Shown piece after piece: positions 24,612-32,874 of a stretch of 34,943 nucleotides of DNA. Below the pieces are notes generated by a model. The model saw nothing but the letters and a program-made list of their open reading frames with translations, did not search any database and was not told the DNA's origin. Location: the NCBI GenBank assembly GCA_038214135.1, contig JBBQSD010000059.1, forward strand, positions 1 to 34,943, written 5' to 3'. The position numbers were made by a program, and so were the translations under genes. Each line of letters opens with the position of its first letter. The first letter of the stretch is position 1. This stretch comes from JANLSE01 sp038214135. GTDB taxonomy: Bacteria > Chloroflexota > Chloroflexia > Chloroflexales > Roseiflexaceae.

Positions 24612-24974
24612 AATCAGCCACCAACACATATCGACCGCAGCCGTGGCATGACCAACGAGCGTTGATGGGCCGCCGACATTCTTTGAACAAAATATAAGGC
24701 GACAAGCCAACGCTACAGACATAAATTGATCGCAGCCGTGGCATGATCAGCGAACGATGGTGAGCCATTAACATCCATTATGGGTGCAGGGTGTAGCGCC
24801 TGCCCGAGGGAAGGTGCTGGAAACCGGGTGCCCTCTGGGCGGGAACGGTTTCTGGCTGCCTGCCACGCATAGCGGCATAATGAGCACAGGAACGGTTCCT
24901 GGAGAAAAAAGGCACCTAAGCTGTAGCCCTGAACCAGAGATACAGAACGTCTTCTCAAGACAAAGGAGCATCCC
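24612..24974 (+). repeat. Dispersed composite repeat upstream of trpG
   Basis: Two tandem copies of the GATCGCAGCCGTGGCATGA element lie at 24631-24653 and 24727-24748, the first followed by TGGGCCGCCGACATTCTTT. Then GGTGCAGGGTGTAGCGCCTG near 24783 and GGGTGCCCTCTGGGCGGGAA near 24828 match the copy in the Rhs remnant. A GGAACGGTTCC palindrome is near 24890. AAAGGAG near 24962 is the trpG binding site. No T-box core is present. Confidence 0.62.
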
Positions 24975-25538
24975 ATGATTCTACTGCTCGATAACTACGA
25001 CTCATTCACCTATAACCTCTACCAATACCTTGCCGAACTCGGTGCAGAGGTTGTTGTCAAACGTAACGACGAAGTGAGTGTTGCCGATGTGGCTGCTATG
25101 GCCCCCGAGAAGATCGTGATCTCGCCAGGGCCGTGTACACCCAATGAGGCTGGCATTAGTGTGCCACTCATTCAAGAGTTGGGGGGCACCATTCCAATAT
25201 TGGGCGTCTGCCTTGGCCATCAATCGATCGGCCAGGCCTATGGCGGTGCTGTCGTTCGTGCGCCGGTTGTGATGCATGGCAAAATCTCGGCCATTCACCA
25301 TGGCGGTGCCGGGGTGTTCGCCGGTCTACCCGAGCCATTCCCAGCCACGCGCTACCATTCACTGATTGTGCGCCGCGATGATCTGCCAGAGTGTTTGGAA
25401 GTAACCGCCTGGACGAATGATGGGATTATTATGGGTTTGCGCCATCGCGAACTGGCTGTTCAGGGTGTGCAGTTCCATCCCGAATCGATCATGACCGATG
25501 CTGGCAAGGCGCTGCTGCATAACTTCCTGAAAAGCTAA
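24975..25538 (+). CDS. trpG: Anthranilate synthase component II (glutamine amidotransferase)
   Basis: This 187-residue class I glutaminase supplies ammonia to TrpE. Catalytic residues are Cys79 in GVCLGHQ, His168 and Glu170 in QFHPES. LLLDNYDSFTYNL at the N-terminus, SPGPCTPNEAG (50-60) and VMHGK (99-103) are typical of TrpG/PabA. The protein could also serve PabB, as shared subunits are common, but trpE is the only visible partner. AAAGGAG lies at good distance from the ATG. The stop overlaps by three bases with the stop of the convergent membrane-protein gene (25535-25537), so the two end interlocked with no room for a terminator. Confidence 0.92.
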   Translation: MILLLDNYDSFTYNLYQYLAELGAEVVVKRNDEVSVADVAAMAPEKIVISPGPCTPNEAGISVPLIQELGGTIPILGVCLGHQSIGQAYGGAVVRAPVVMHGKISAIHHGGAGVFAGLPEPFPATRYHSLIVRRDDLPECLEVTAWTNDGIIMGLRHRELAVQGVQFHPESIMTDAGKALLHNFLKS

Positions 25539-26392
25539 CTAGATCGATCACCCATCGGCCACCAGTGCAGCGCCAGCCCGATACCGAACATCAGTGCAGA
25601 GATGGGGATGAGCAGCGGCACCTGACGGTTGATGCCGGCCCAGAACAGCGCGCCAAAGAAAAACAGATGGAAGCAGGCGGGAACACACAGCAATACCCAA
25701 TCAAATGGCTGATCGCGTGGCGTGTGGCGCGCCGCCCAGATTGCCAGCAACACGCTCCCACCAAGCAATAGCCCAGTGATTAGCCATGCTACATTGCCCT
25801 GCGCCACCAGCGCAAACGATGGCCAGATGATACTGGTAAGCCCAAACAGGATAAGTGGAACAGCAATAATCGCAACGGCAAGATCGGCCAGAAACCGTAG
25901 GCGGCCTGCATAGCTCGAAAGCAGGCCAAGGCGCAGCAGCAGCGAGAAGCCAGCCACCACAACGAACCAGGCATAGAAATTACCAAGCGGCACACCAAAC
26001 CAAGCACCAGCGCTACGCCATGTCCAGAAGCCAAGCCGAATGGCAATTGCGTCCATGCTCAGGTCAATCGTCAGCGCCAGCAGCGCATCGATAATCGGGC
26101 GCAGATACCAAGCAATGCCAAAGCAATCGGAGGTGGCCATGGCTGTGTAGAGGATCAAACCCCAGCTCACACCAATACACAGCGGCACGGTTCCAGCGAT
26201 CATGATCAAGAACTGACCATAGTCATAGGCCTGCAATGTCACAATCGCCATGTATTCAAGCAGCACACCATAGATCATGCCAAGAATCAGGCCAACCACA
26301 TATATTCTGCCGCGTACCCAGGCATGGCGCAGGCAGATCGCAGCCAGGCAATACACACCAAGCTCGAACAGAAGGAAGAGTGGCGCTGGCAT
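25535..26392 (-). CDS. CruF-like carotenoid hydratase (DUF422) membrane protein
   Basis: This protein of about 285 residues has roughly eight membrane segments. The family core is visible as YLRPIIDALLALTIDLSMDAIAIRLGFWTW followed by WFGVPLGNFYAWF, which matches carotenoid biosynthesis proteins such as CruF or bisanhydrobacterioruberin hydratase. Those enzymes add water to the end of an acyclic carotenoid in the membrane. The start at 26392 (MPAPLFLLFELG) is preferred because the membrane domain begins there; the open frame extends to 26476 but would cross the -10 box of the divergent gene. No other carotenoid gene is nearby, so the substrate is not fixed. Confidence 0.72.
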   Translation of the reverse strand: MPAPLFLLFELGVYCLAAICLRHAWVRGRIYVVGLILGMIYGVLLEYMAIVTLQAYDYGQFLIMIAGTVPLCIGVSWGLILYTAMATSDCFGIAWYLRPIIDALLALTIDLSMDAIAIRLGFWTWRSAGAWFGVPLGNFYAWFVVVAGFSLLLRLGLLSSYAGRLRFLADLAVAIIAVPLILFGLTSIIWPSFALVAQGNVAWLITGLLLGGSVLLAIWAARHTPRDQPFDWVLLCVPACFHLFFFGALFWAGINRQVPLLIPISALMFGIGLALHWWPMGDRSS

Positions 26393-26454
26393 AGAGGCTA
26401 CTTTCGATATGTCACACCTGTAACGGAAACGTGTATTGCTTCGAGCCGATATGG

Positions 26455-26460
26455 TATAAT
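26455..26460 (+). promoter_or_regulatory. -10 box of the Uma2 gene
   Basis: A perfect TATAAT lies 46 bases upstream of the ATG at 26506. The matching -35 is weak (TATTGC or TTGCTT at short spacing), so an activator or another sigma factor is possible. Confidence 0.5.
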
Positions 26461-26505
26461 TGTTTGAATCACTCAATCCATCATAGCGCTATAAGGAAGC
26501 AAGCG

Positions 26506-27123
26506 ATGACACATGCGGTCGCGCCTCCACAATTCTTATTAGTCTGGCCCAACGAGGCACTAGAGATTGATTCTTCAGTCCTTCAGGGGCTTTGGACTGA
26601 AGCAATCTACCTGAAGCTCACTGACCAGACAAACCGAATGATTGAGTTTACTGATGGCGTTGTGGAGGTGCTACCGATGCCAACGCGCTACCATCAAGCA
26701 ATATCATTATTGCTGATGCTCAAGCTGCTGACCTATATCCAACCACGCGGCGGTGTCGTCTATTATGCTCCATTACGTCTTCAGATTCGCCCTGGCAAAT
26801 ACCGCGAGCCAGATATTCTCCTATTGCGCGATGTCAATGATCCACGGAATCAGGATGCCGCATGGCTGGGTGCCGATCTTGTGATCGAGATTGTTAGCCC
26901 AAATGATCCCGAACGCGATACTGTCACGAAGCGGGCCGATTATGCTGAGGCTGCTATTCCAGAATACTGGATCGTCAATCCAATCGATCAGACAATCACT
27001 GTGCTTGCATTCGAGAACGATACCTATAGCGCGCATGGTCGCTTCCATCGCAATGAGGATGCGACATCACTACTGCTCGCGGGTTTTAGCGTATCAGTAG
27101 CCGAGGTTTTTGATGCACAGTAG
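26506..27123 (+). CDS. Uma2-family (DUF820) PD-(D/E)XK nuclease-like protein
   Basis: This 205-residue protein has the Uma2 restriction-endonuclease-like fold. The active-site set is visible: EPDILLL supplies the first acid, LVIEIVSPND the second, and DTVTKRADYAEAAIPEYWIVNP the lysine and the closing helix. The N-terminal MIEFTDGVVEVLPMPTRYHQAIS is also typical. Such genes are abundant in Chloroflexota and Cyanobacteria; their role is not established, though nuclease activity in mobile or defence contexts is often proposed. The ATG at 26506 has AAGGAAG upstream, whereas the longer frame from 26431 starts upstream of the promoter. No transposase is adjacent. Confidence 0.85.
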   Translation: MTHAVAPPQFLLVWPNEALEIDSSVLQGLWTEAIYLKLTDQTNRMIEFTDGVVEVLPMPTRYHQAISLLLMLKLLTYIQPRGGVVYYAPLRLQIRPGKYREPDILLLRDVNDPRNQDAAWLGADLVIEIVSPNDPERDTVTKRADYAEAAIPEYWIVNPIDQTITVLAFENDTYSAHGRFHRNEDATSLLLAGFSVSVAEVFDAQ

Positions 27124-27251
27124 CGGGTAGAGACGCTCCGCTGGTGCGTCTGGTTCGATCCATCGCGTCCGTACAGCAGGTGGCAATCGCCAATCCAAAA
27201 GTATGGCATAATAGAACCATCAATCAGCTTGCTATGAACAAGAGGGTGATC

Positions 27252-28088
27252 ATGGTCACAGCAGAACACAAACAGCACTTTGCAGAACAGGGCTATGTCA
27301 TCGTGCGGGGCCTGTTCAATCGCGATGAAACCGACCGTTACCGCGAACACTATATGCGCCTGCGGAAACACGGCACATACCCTGGCGATATGGCCGGTGT
27401 GGATGCCAACAGCAGCGATCCGCTCAAAGTCTACCCGCGCATGATCCATATGCATCGCTGGGATCAGCTCTCGCTGCAATGGATGACCGACCCACGCCTT
27501 GATGAATGCATGATTGCCTTGCTTGGCCGTTCGCCATATGCCGTTCAAACAATGCTGTACTTCAAGCCACCGGGTGCCCGTGGCCAGGCGCTGCATCAGG
27601 ATAACTTCTATCTGCGGGCCCAGCCAGGAACCTGTATCGCTGCATGGATGGCGCTCGACGAAATCGATGAGGCCAATGGTTGTTTGCAGGTTGTGCCAGG
27701 CAGCCACAACTGGCCGCTGCTGTGTACCGAAAAAGCCGATACCAGCGTCAGTTTCACCGATGTCACCGTGCCAGTCCCACCCGATGCGCCGGTGCTGCCG
27801 ATCATCATGCAACCAGGCGATGTGTTGTTCTTCAATGGCCAGATTGTACACGGCAGCTACCCGAATGTCACCAGTGATCGGTTTCGGCGGGCGCTGATCG
27901 GCCATTATATCGAAGGCCGTGCTGATCAAGTCGCCACGTTCTATCATCCAGCCCTACGCATGGACGGCACCCCGCTCGAACTCGATATTGCCCAGGGCGG
28001 TGGAGCCTGTGGCGTATGGGCGGAACAGGATGGCGAACTTGTCGTCGAGATGGTCGGTGTTGAAGGCACAGTTCGTAAGCACGAATAA
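27252..28088 (+). CDS. Phytanoyl-CoA dioxygenase (PhyH) family protein
   Basis: This 278-residue protein is a predicted Fe(II)/2-oxoglutarate dioxygenase. The iron ligands are His115 and Asp117 in LHQDNFY and His200 in VHGSYPN; an Arg at 212-213 (RFRRALIGHY) should hold 2-oxoglutarate. The jelly-roll segments MALDEIDEANGCLQVVPGSH and IIMQPGDVLFFNG are classical PhyH. Substrates of bacterial members range from lipids to natural products; none can be assigned here. The ATG at 27252 is chosen for GAGGGTG just upstream; an ATG at 27234 has none. A CATAAT at 27207 may be its -10 box. It ends before a heptamer-repeat region. Confidence 0.85.
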   Translation: MVTAEHKQHFAEQGYVIVRGLFNRDETDRYREHYMRLRKHGTYPGDMAGVDANSSDPLKVYPRMIHMHRWDQLSLQWMTDPRLDECMIALLGRSPYAVQTMLYFKPPGARGQALHQDNFYLRAQPGTCIAAWMALDEIDEANGCLQVVPGSHNWPLLCTEKADTSVSFTDVTVPVPPDAPVLPIIMQPGDVLFFNGQIVHGSYPNVTSDRFRRALIGHYIEGRADQVATFYHPALRMDGTPLELDIAQGGGACGVWAEQDGELVVEMVGVEGTVRKHE

Positions 28089-28422
28089 GCCAGGATTCAG
28101 AAGTCAGGATTCAGCTCTCAGCTTTCAGGTTGCTAACGATAGCATTGATTCTAGCGATACGCGCTGTAGGTATCATCAATGTTTCTATCTGCACTAAAAA
28201 GCTGATGGCTGATGGCTGAGAGCTGACGTCTATTGAGAAGCAACCTCGGTATCCCCTCAGCCTATGTGGCCCAGGCCTCCGCATCAGCCGCACTGCGGGC
28301 GGCATTCTAGGAATCATGCCTACATGCATTGTGCTGCAATGCGGAACCTGTTCCTGGATGTCGCGCAAGCACAATTTCCCCATCCACAGCTTCAGATATA
28401 TCTCGCAGATCTTCAGCGCTAT
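28089..28422 (+). repeat. Gene-free region with inverted TCAGC heptamers
   Basis: Left part, 28091-28126: GTCAGGATTCAGCTCTCAGC, then TTTCAGG. Right part, 28196-28228: AGCTGATGGCTGATGGCTGA, the same heptamers on the other strand. Together they form an inverted pair about 135 bp long overall. 28230-28422 shows no gene on either strand beyond the end of the SIR2-like frame. Confidence 0.55.
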
Positions 28423-29565
28423 TTAGCTAAGCACCTTTTTAATCCACTCCACAAAGCCCTCCGAAGCAGTAAAGATATTGCCAGCATCCATACGATTCAT
28501 ATAGCGGAAGCAGCCCTGTAGCCGTTCCGTCATGGTATCCTGGCTTGTATAATCAATATAAAAGATATATTTGCCATGGACATCGCGTAAGTCCTCGGCA
28601 AACTGGCGAATCAGAAACCGCAGCAGAGCATCCTCTTCCGAAAGGCTATACCCAACAATCACGAGTATGCGGCTCTCCTGGAGCAGCCGAACTGCTTTCG
28701 GAAAGATGTTCGCGAAGTAGGAGCTTGTATAGTTCTGCTCTTTGGAGGGCATCATGATCTCGGGTGCTCTATCGCGCACCTCCTCAAAGGTTCGTGAGCG
28801 GTAATCCAGATCATAGCCCACGCCATTGGGGTTGGTCAGGATTTCGAAGCCACCATTAATCTTGAGCAGCGTGTTAATCGACCAATGATCCTGGACGATA
28901 TTTGTGTTGCGCTGCCCACAGATCGATGTAGGCGTAATGCCCCGATAGGTATTGCGTAGCGCCTTCTGCTCACCAACATTATCCAGGATCGTCTCAAGCA
29001 CATAATCATAATTGGTGGATAAAAAATCCGCGTGTACGCCACGGGCAGAGCCACGGCCTTGTTCCTGTTGCTCACTCAGCCACTGGAAAAACCTGAGAAT
29101 GGTTGTTTGATTATCGGTTGGCGTTGCAGGAGCCAGGAACTTGCCCTGGTCTTGATCATAGTGATTGAGAGTCGTCAGCGTCTTAAACCGTTTTTGGACG
29201 ATGGCCTTAATTTCATTGAGGACAAACGTAATGCTGCGCTCGTCCATATAGCGTGTGCGGATTCCAGGGTATTTGAGCTGCATGCTCAGGTTATACAGCA
29301 ACTCCTTGAACTTGGCCGGCGCAGCATCATCAATCGTTGGGTAGCCTGGCTGTGTCAGCAATTCATCAAGTTCGATCTCGGATGCCATCTCTTGCAGGAA
29401 TGATTGCGGAAAGGTGAAGAGTTCGTAGCCAGTGGGAGATTTCGCATCCCAGGTTTTAGAGAAACCGGCACCAACAAAAAACGTGATGTTTGTTAGGCCA
29501 CTTTTCTCTGCCCCTTTGGAGGAATTGGAAGTGACAAGTTCTCGAAACGCTTGAGCAGCATCCAT
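28423..29565 (-). CDS. SIR2-like domain protein, possible defence NADase
   Basis: This 380-residue protein carries the SIR2-like Rossmann motifs: FFVGAGFSKTW (GAGFS at 32-36), DFLSTNYDYVLE (STNYD at 183-187) and ILVIVGYSLSEEDALLRFLI (GYS at 305-307). In bacterial antiphage systems such domains often cleave NAD+ on infection. The segment where family members have a KLHGS-like catalytic histidine reads LLKINGG (233-239), so the presumed catalytic His is Asn. The ATG at 29565 is chosen since AAAGGATGG lies upstream; the frame extends to 29622 without a better site. It stands alone, 104 bp after the LLM gene on the same strand. No Argonaute, TIR, helicase or partner defence gene is visible. Confidence 0.72.
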   Translation of the reverse strand: MDAAQAFRELVTSNSSKGAEKSGLTNITFFVGAGFSKTWDAKSPTGYELFTFPQSFLQEMASEIELDELLTQPGYPTIDDAAPAKFKELLYNLSMQLKYPGIRTRYMDERSITFVLNEIKAIVQKRFKTLTTLNHYDQDQGKFLAPATPTDNQTTILRFFQWLSEQQEQGRGSARGVHADFLSTNYDYVLETILDNVGEQKALRNTYRGITPTSICGQRNTNIVQDHWSINTLLKINGGFEILTNPNGVGYDLDYRSRTFEEVRDRAPEIMMPSKEQNYTSSYFANIFPKAVRLLQESRILVIVGYSLSEEDALLRFLIRQFAEDLRDVHGKYIFYIDYTSQDTMTERLQGCFRYMNRMDAGNIFTASEGFVEWIKKVLS

Positions 29566-29669
29566 GATCGATTGCCATCCTTTGTTCGTTGCAGGCGGTT
29601 CACAAACCACCCCCACAGGCATTGTTATTCAATACGGCGATCAGGGAACGGTTCCCGCGAAATAAACTA

Positions 29670-30569
29670 CTATACTTCCCGATACAACCGCATTGCCTCA
29701 GCAAATCGATCCAACGATTCCGTAGTTGCTGGATCAATATTGCAGATCAGATGCGCCACACCACTCTCGTCATAGCGGCGTAGCTCGGCAGCAATCTGCT
29801 CGGCTGTCCCGCTGAGTGCCTTCTCAATCGGCGGGGTTTCTTTCTCTGGCTTAGGGTACACAACCGTGACGCCAACCGTGATACCGATTGTGCTTGGATC
29901 GCGGCCAACCTCTTTGCTGGCCTGTTCGAGTTCTGTGCGCCGCGCTGCCAGCGGATCGACATGGCCAAGCCATGCGGTATTCCACATATCGGCATATTGC
30001 GCCGTGAGCTTGAGCATGCGTGGGCCAAACGATGCAACCAGAATCGGTGGCCCGTTTGGGCGCGGCCCGCGTGGCACAATCGCACTATTTGGCGCACTAT
30101 AGTAGGTGCCCTGGAAATCGACCTTGCCATCGCGCAGGAGTGGCGCAATGATCTGGAGCGCCTCCTCGAAACGGCTGACCAGATGATCGAATGGAAAGCC
30201 AAACGCCTCAAATTCAGGCTTATGCCAGCCAGCCCCTAACCCCAGAATCAGCCGACCACCGCTGACCTCATCAAGGGTTTCGGCCATTTTCGCGAGCAAG
30301 GCCGGGTTGCGGAATGGCACACACAACACGATCGTTCCCAACTCAACCCGCTCGGTTGCCTCGGCCAACGCAGTCAGCAACGTCCACGATTCCCAGATCC
30401 CATGCGTATCGGGATCGTTCGGCCAACGGTACAATAAATGGTCATACACCCAGACTGAATCAAACCCCAGCGCCTCGGCATGGCGGGCATAGGCACGGAT
30501 CGCCGGGTAGCGTGGTGGCGTTTTGGTTTCTTCCTGTTCGGCGATTGGTAGAACAATTCCGATTTTCAT
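29670..30569 (-). CDS. LLM-class F420-dependent oxidoreductase
   Basis: This 299-residue protein is the third luciferase-like oxidoreductase in the window. MKIGIVLPIAEQEE, FDSVWVYDHLLYRWPND, GGRLILGLGAGWHKPEFEAFGFPF and NGPPILVASFGPRMLKLTAQYADMWNTAW are the family landmarks. It likely transfers hydride with F420; the substrate is unknown. It differs clearly from the other two copies, so it is not a local duplication. The ATG at 30569 overlaps the thiolase stop in an ATGA arrangement, implying translational coupling. The pairing with a thiolase suggests a role in acyl-chain or aromatic degradation, which is inference. Confidence 0.87.
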   Translation of the reverse strand: MKIGIVLPIAEQEETKTPPRYPAIRAYARHAEALGFDSVWVYDHLLYRWPNDPDTHGIWESWTLLTALAEATERVELGTIVLCVPFRNPALLAKMAETLDEVSGGRLILGLGAGWHKPEFEAFGFPFDHLVSRFEEALQIIAPLLRDGKVDFQGTYYSAPNSAIVPRGPRPNGPPILVASFGPRMLKLTAQYADMWNTAWLGHVDPLAARRTELEQASKEVGRDPSTIGITVGVTVVYPKPEKETPPIEKALSGTAEQIAAELRRYDESGVAHLICNIDPATTESLDRFAEAMRLYREV

Positions 30570-31819
30570 AGAATCCTTTCCTGGTTTTCCACAATGACTG
30601 CCAACCCCTGGCCGACGCCAACACACATGGTTGCCAGCCCATAGCGCCCGCCACGCCTGCGCAATTCATGGATGAGCGTTGTTAATATCCGTGCGCCGCT
30701 GGCCCCAAGCGGATGCCCGAATGCAATTGCGCCACCATTGACATTGACGATGGCTGGGTCGAGATCGAGCGCCCGAATGCATGCAACCGATTGGGCGGCA
30801 AAGGCTTCATTCAGCTCGATCAGATCCAGATCGGCAATGGTTAATCCAGCCCGTGCAAGCGCCTTACGTACCGCCGGAACTGGCCCAATCCCCATAAACG
30901 CTGGATCTACACCAGCGACACCACTGGCCACATAGCGTGCCAGCGGGCGGTACCCCAGCGCCTGTGCCTGCTGATCTGCCATCACAAGCAGTGCCGCCGC
31001 GCCATCATTGACCCCACTTGCGTTGCCGGCGGTCACGCTACCATCGCTTGGGCTGCAATCGGGTGGGCGGATGCGTTCTCGGCCACCAAATGCCGGGCGC
31101 AGCCGCGCCAATGCCGCCAGCGTTGTATCGGGGCGCGGGTGTTCATCGTGTTCGATCACCCGTGCTGCATCGCCCTTTTTGGCAGGCGGAATCGTCACCG
31201 ACACGATCTGATCGCTAAAATACCCTTGTGCATGGGCCTGAGCGTAGCGCTGTTGGCTTTCGAGCGCGAAGGCATCCTGATCAGCACGCGAGATGTCATC
31301 GTGTTCAGCGACATTCTCGGCTGTCTCGCCCATGGCATATGGGTAATACTGCTGCGCTAGGCGTGGGTTGATCAAGCGCCAGCCAATCGTTGTGTCGAAC
31401 ACCGCGGGGGCGCTGCGGCTCCAGGCGGATTCCTGTTTGGCAAACACAAATGGAGCGCGGGTCATGCTTTCCACGCCGCCTGCAATAAAGATCGTGCCCT
31501 CACCCGATTGGATCGCATGAGCAGCTGCGACAACCGCCTGCAATCCGCTGGCACATAGCCGATTGATCGTCTGCCCTGCAACTGTTACAGGAAGATCTGC
31601 CAGCAGCGCAGCCATTCGCGCAACATTCCGGTTATCCTCGCCCGCTTGGTTAGCGCAACCCAGGATCACATCCTCGATCTGTGTTGGATCGATCCCGCTA
31701 CGCTCGATCAGCGCACGAATGACAAGCGCGGCGAGATCATCTGGCCGTAGCGTTGCCAGTGCGCCACCATAACGCCCAATTGGCGTGCGTAGTGCATGGG
31801 TAATGATGGCATTTGGCAT
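30566..31819 (-). CDS. Acetyl-CoA C-acyltransferase (thiolase, PaaJ/PcaF-like)
   Basis: This 417-residue thiolase has the full catalytic set: the nucleophilic Cys in TINRLCASGLQAV (about residue 89), GHPLGASGAR with the active His, and the acid/base Cys in ATMCVGVGQGLAV near the end. NEAFAAQ is also present. It cleaves 3-oxoacyl-CoA with CoA, or runs in reverse. Several segments, including VILGCANQAGEDNRNVARMAALLADLP, resemble 3-oxoadipyl-CoA thiolases, but the exact chain preference cannot be read from sequence. AGGAAACCC precedes the ATG at 31819. It begins 12 bp after the upstream propeller-like gene ends and overlaps the LLM gene by four bases, so it is the third gene of a minus-strand operon. 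Confidence 0.9.
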   Translation of the reverse strand: MPNAIITHALRTPIGRYGGALATLRPDDLAALVIRALIERSGIDPTQIEDVILGCANQAGEDNRNVARMAALLADLPVTVAGQTINRLCASGLQAVVAAAHAIQSGEGTIFIAGGVESMTRAPFVFAKQESAWSRSAPAVFDTTIGWRLINPRLAQQYYPYAMGETAENVAEHDDISRADQDAFALESQQRYAQAHAQGYFSDQIVSVTIPPAKKGDAARVIEHDEHPRPDTTLAALARLRPAFGGRERIRPPDCSPSDGSVTAGNASGVNDGAAALLVMADQQAQALGYRPLARYVASGVAGVDPAFMGIGPVPAVRKALARAGLTIADLDLIELNEAFAAQSVACIRALDLDPAIVNVNGGAIAFGHPLGASGARILTTLIHELRRRGGRYGLATMCVGVGQGLAVIVENQERIL

Positions 31820-31831
31820 AGGGTTTCCTGC

Positions 31832-32860
31832 TCAATTCGCCTGGAAGCTTTGATAGTCCCAGCCATCGTCCTGCATGCGATAGCGAAAGGTATACAGCAA
31901 GCGCGGCTGGAAGGTATTGGCGACCAGGTTAAAATCGAATGGGCGGCCATTGATCTGCATCTCGCCCTGTTCGGTGAAGCCAATCCGGCGGGCTTTGTCC
32001 GTACCACTTGCGCCAGGCGCTGTCAGGACAAACTCGAAGCGCTCGCTACCAACAAAATCGCCCTTGTTGTCGAGAGCAATCGAGCGAATCTCTGGCATAC
32101 GCGCAGAACCAAAATACAGCCGCTTGCCATGCAGCGTATTATAGACACCGATCCCGAATGCGTCGGTGCCATCGTACTGCGTCGCAATCGTTCCGGTTGC
32201 CAGGTTGATCCGAAAAATACGGCCCTGTTCGGTCGTTCGATCCGAACCGAACACCGAACTCACATACAGGCTGTTGGTCTCGCAATCGAGTGCCAGGCCC
32301 ATCACACCATAGGAATTTTCGATTGATGGCTTCGCTGCACCGGGTAATTCAAGAAACAGCGCCATGACACCGGTGTTGCTATCGACTTTATACAGCCGGT
32401 TTTGTTGCTCGGGCGGATTGTCGATCAGATTAATGTGCGGCACCGGTCCAGCATAGACATTACCCTGTCCATCGGCCAGAATCGGGCCAAGGTTTCCGGC
32501 CATCATCCAGCTTGGGTGACGATAGATATTATTGGGATCGCTGCCATCGACCATCTTCAGACCGTTCACGGTTCGATCATCGGTGGCAAAATTGACGGTT
32601 TTGTAGCCAGCGGCTGTTGCAAAGCGTGGCACCTTGCGGCAATTGCTCACAGGCCCAGCCTGTATTGCTGGCGTCGCCGTTGCCGATGCTGTCCCGCCAA
32701 CACGCTGCGTGAGCGCTGCTGCCACAATCAGCCCAATAATCAATAGCACCCCGCCACCGATTGCCCACCAGATCCAGCCACGCCCTGCCGATTGGCGGGT
32801 GGCGACTGCTGGCGCTGATGGCACATTCGCGGTTTGCTTACGTCTGCGTTTCGATGGCAT
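31832..32860 (-). CDS. Membrane-anchored beta-propeller-like protein
   Basis: This protein of about 342 residues has a basic N-terminus (PSKRRRKQ), a single membrane helix (WIWWAIGGGVLLIIGLIVAA) and a Thr/Ala-rich linker. An exported domain of repeating beta motifs follows: GPILADGQGNVYAGP, NRLYKVDSNTGVMALFLEL, GVMGLALDCETNSLYVSS, GRIFRINLATGTIATQY, KRLYFGSARMPEIRSIALDNKG. This spacing suggests an NHL- or SMP-30-like propeller facing outside. No catalytic site is recognised. The ATG at 32860 lacks a clear binding site; a TTG at 32869 is an alternative. It starts 15 bp after the lipoprotein gene ends, so the two probably act together at the cell surface. Confidence 0.6.
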   Translation of the reverse strand: MPSKRRRKQTANVPSAPAVATRQSAGRGWIWWAIGGGVLLIIGLIVAAALTQRVGGTASATATPAIQAGPVSNCRKVPRFATAAGYKTVNFATDDRTVNGLKMVDGSDPNNIYRHPSWMMAGNLGPILADGQGNVYAGPVPHINLIDNPPEQQNRLYKVDSNTGVMALFLELPGAAKPSIENSYGVMGLALDCETNSLYVSSVFGSDRTTEQGRIFRINLATGTIATQYDGTDAFGIGVYNTLHGKRLYFGSARMPEIRSIALDNKGDFVGSERFEFVLTAPGASGTDKARRIGFTEQGEMQINGRPFDFNLVANTFQPRLLYTFRYRMQDDGWDYQSFQAN

Positions 32861-32874
32861 AGATCGCAATCACA

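Noticed and set aside
24783..24850. GGGAA, GGAAACCGGGTG and CCC...GGGCGGGAAC spacing upstream of trpG looked like part of a cobalamin riboswitch
   Set aside because: The conserved B12-box and GCCACTG are absent, and the same block occurs inside the dead Rhs remnant (15619-15690) as a dispersed repeat.
28264..28521. 85-codon plus-strand frame before the SIR2-like gene
   Set aside because: Its second half is antisense to the SIR2-like C-terminus and it has no ribosome binding site.
29640..29660. GGGAACGGTTCCC palindrome as a terminator between the LLM and SIR2-like genes
   Set aside because: The arms are short and there is no T run on the transcribed strand; similar GGAACGGTTCC words occur in the repeat upstream of trpG.
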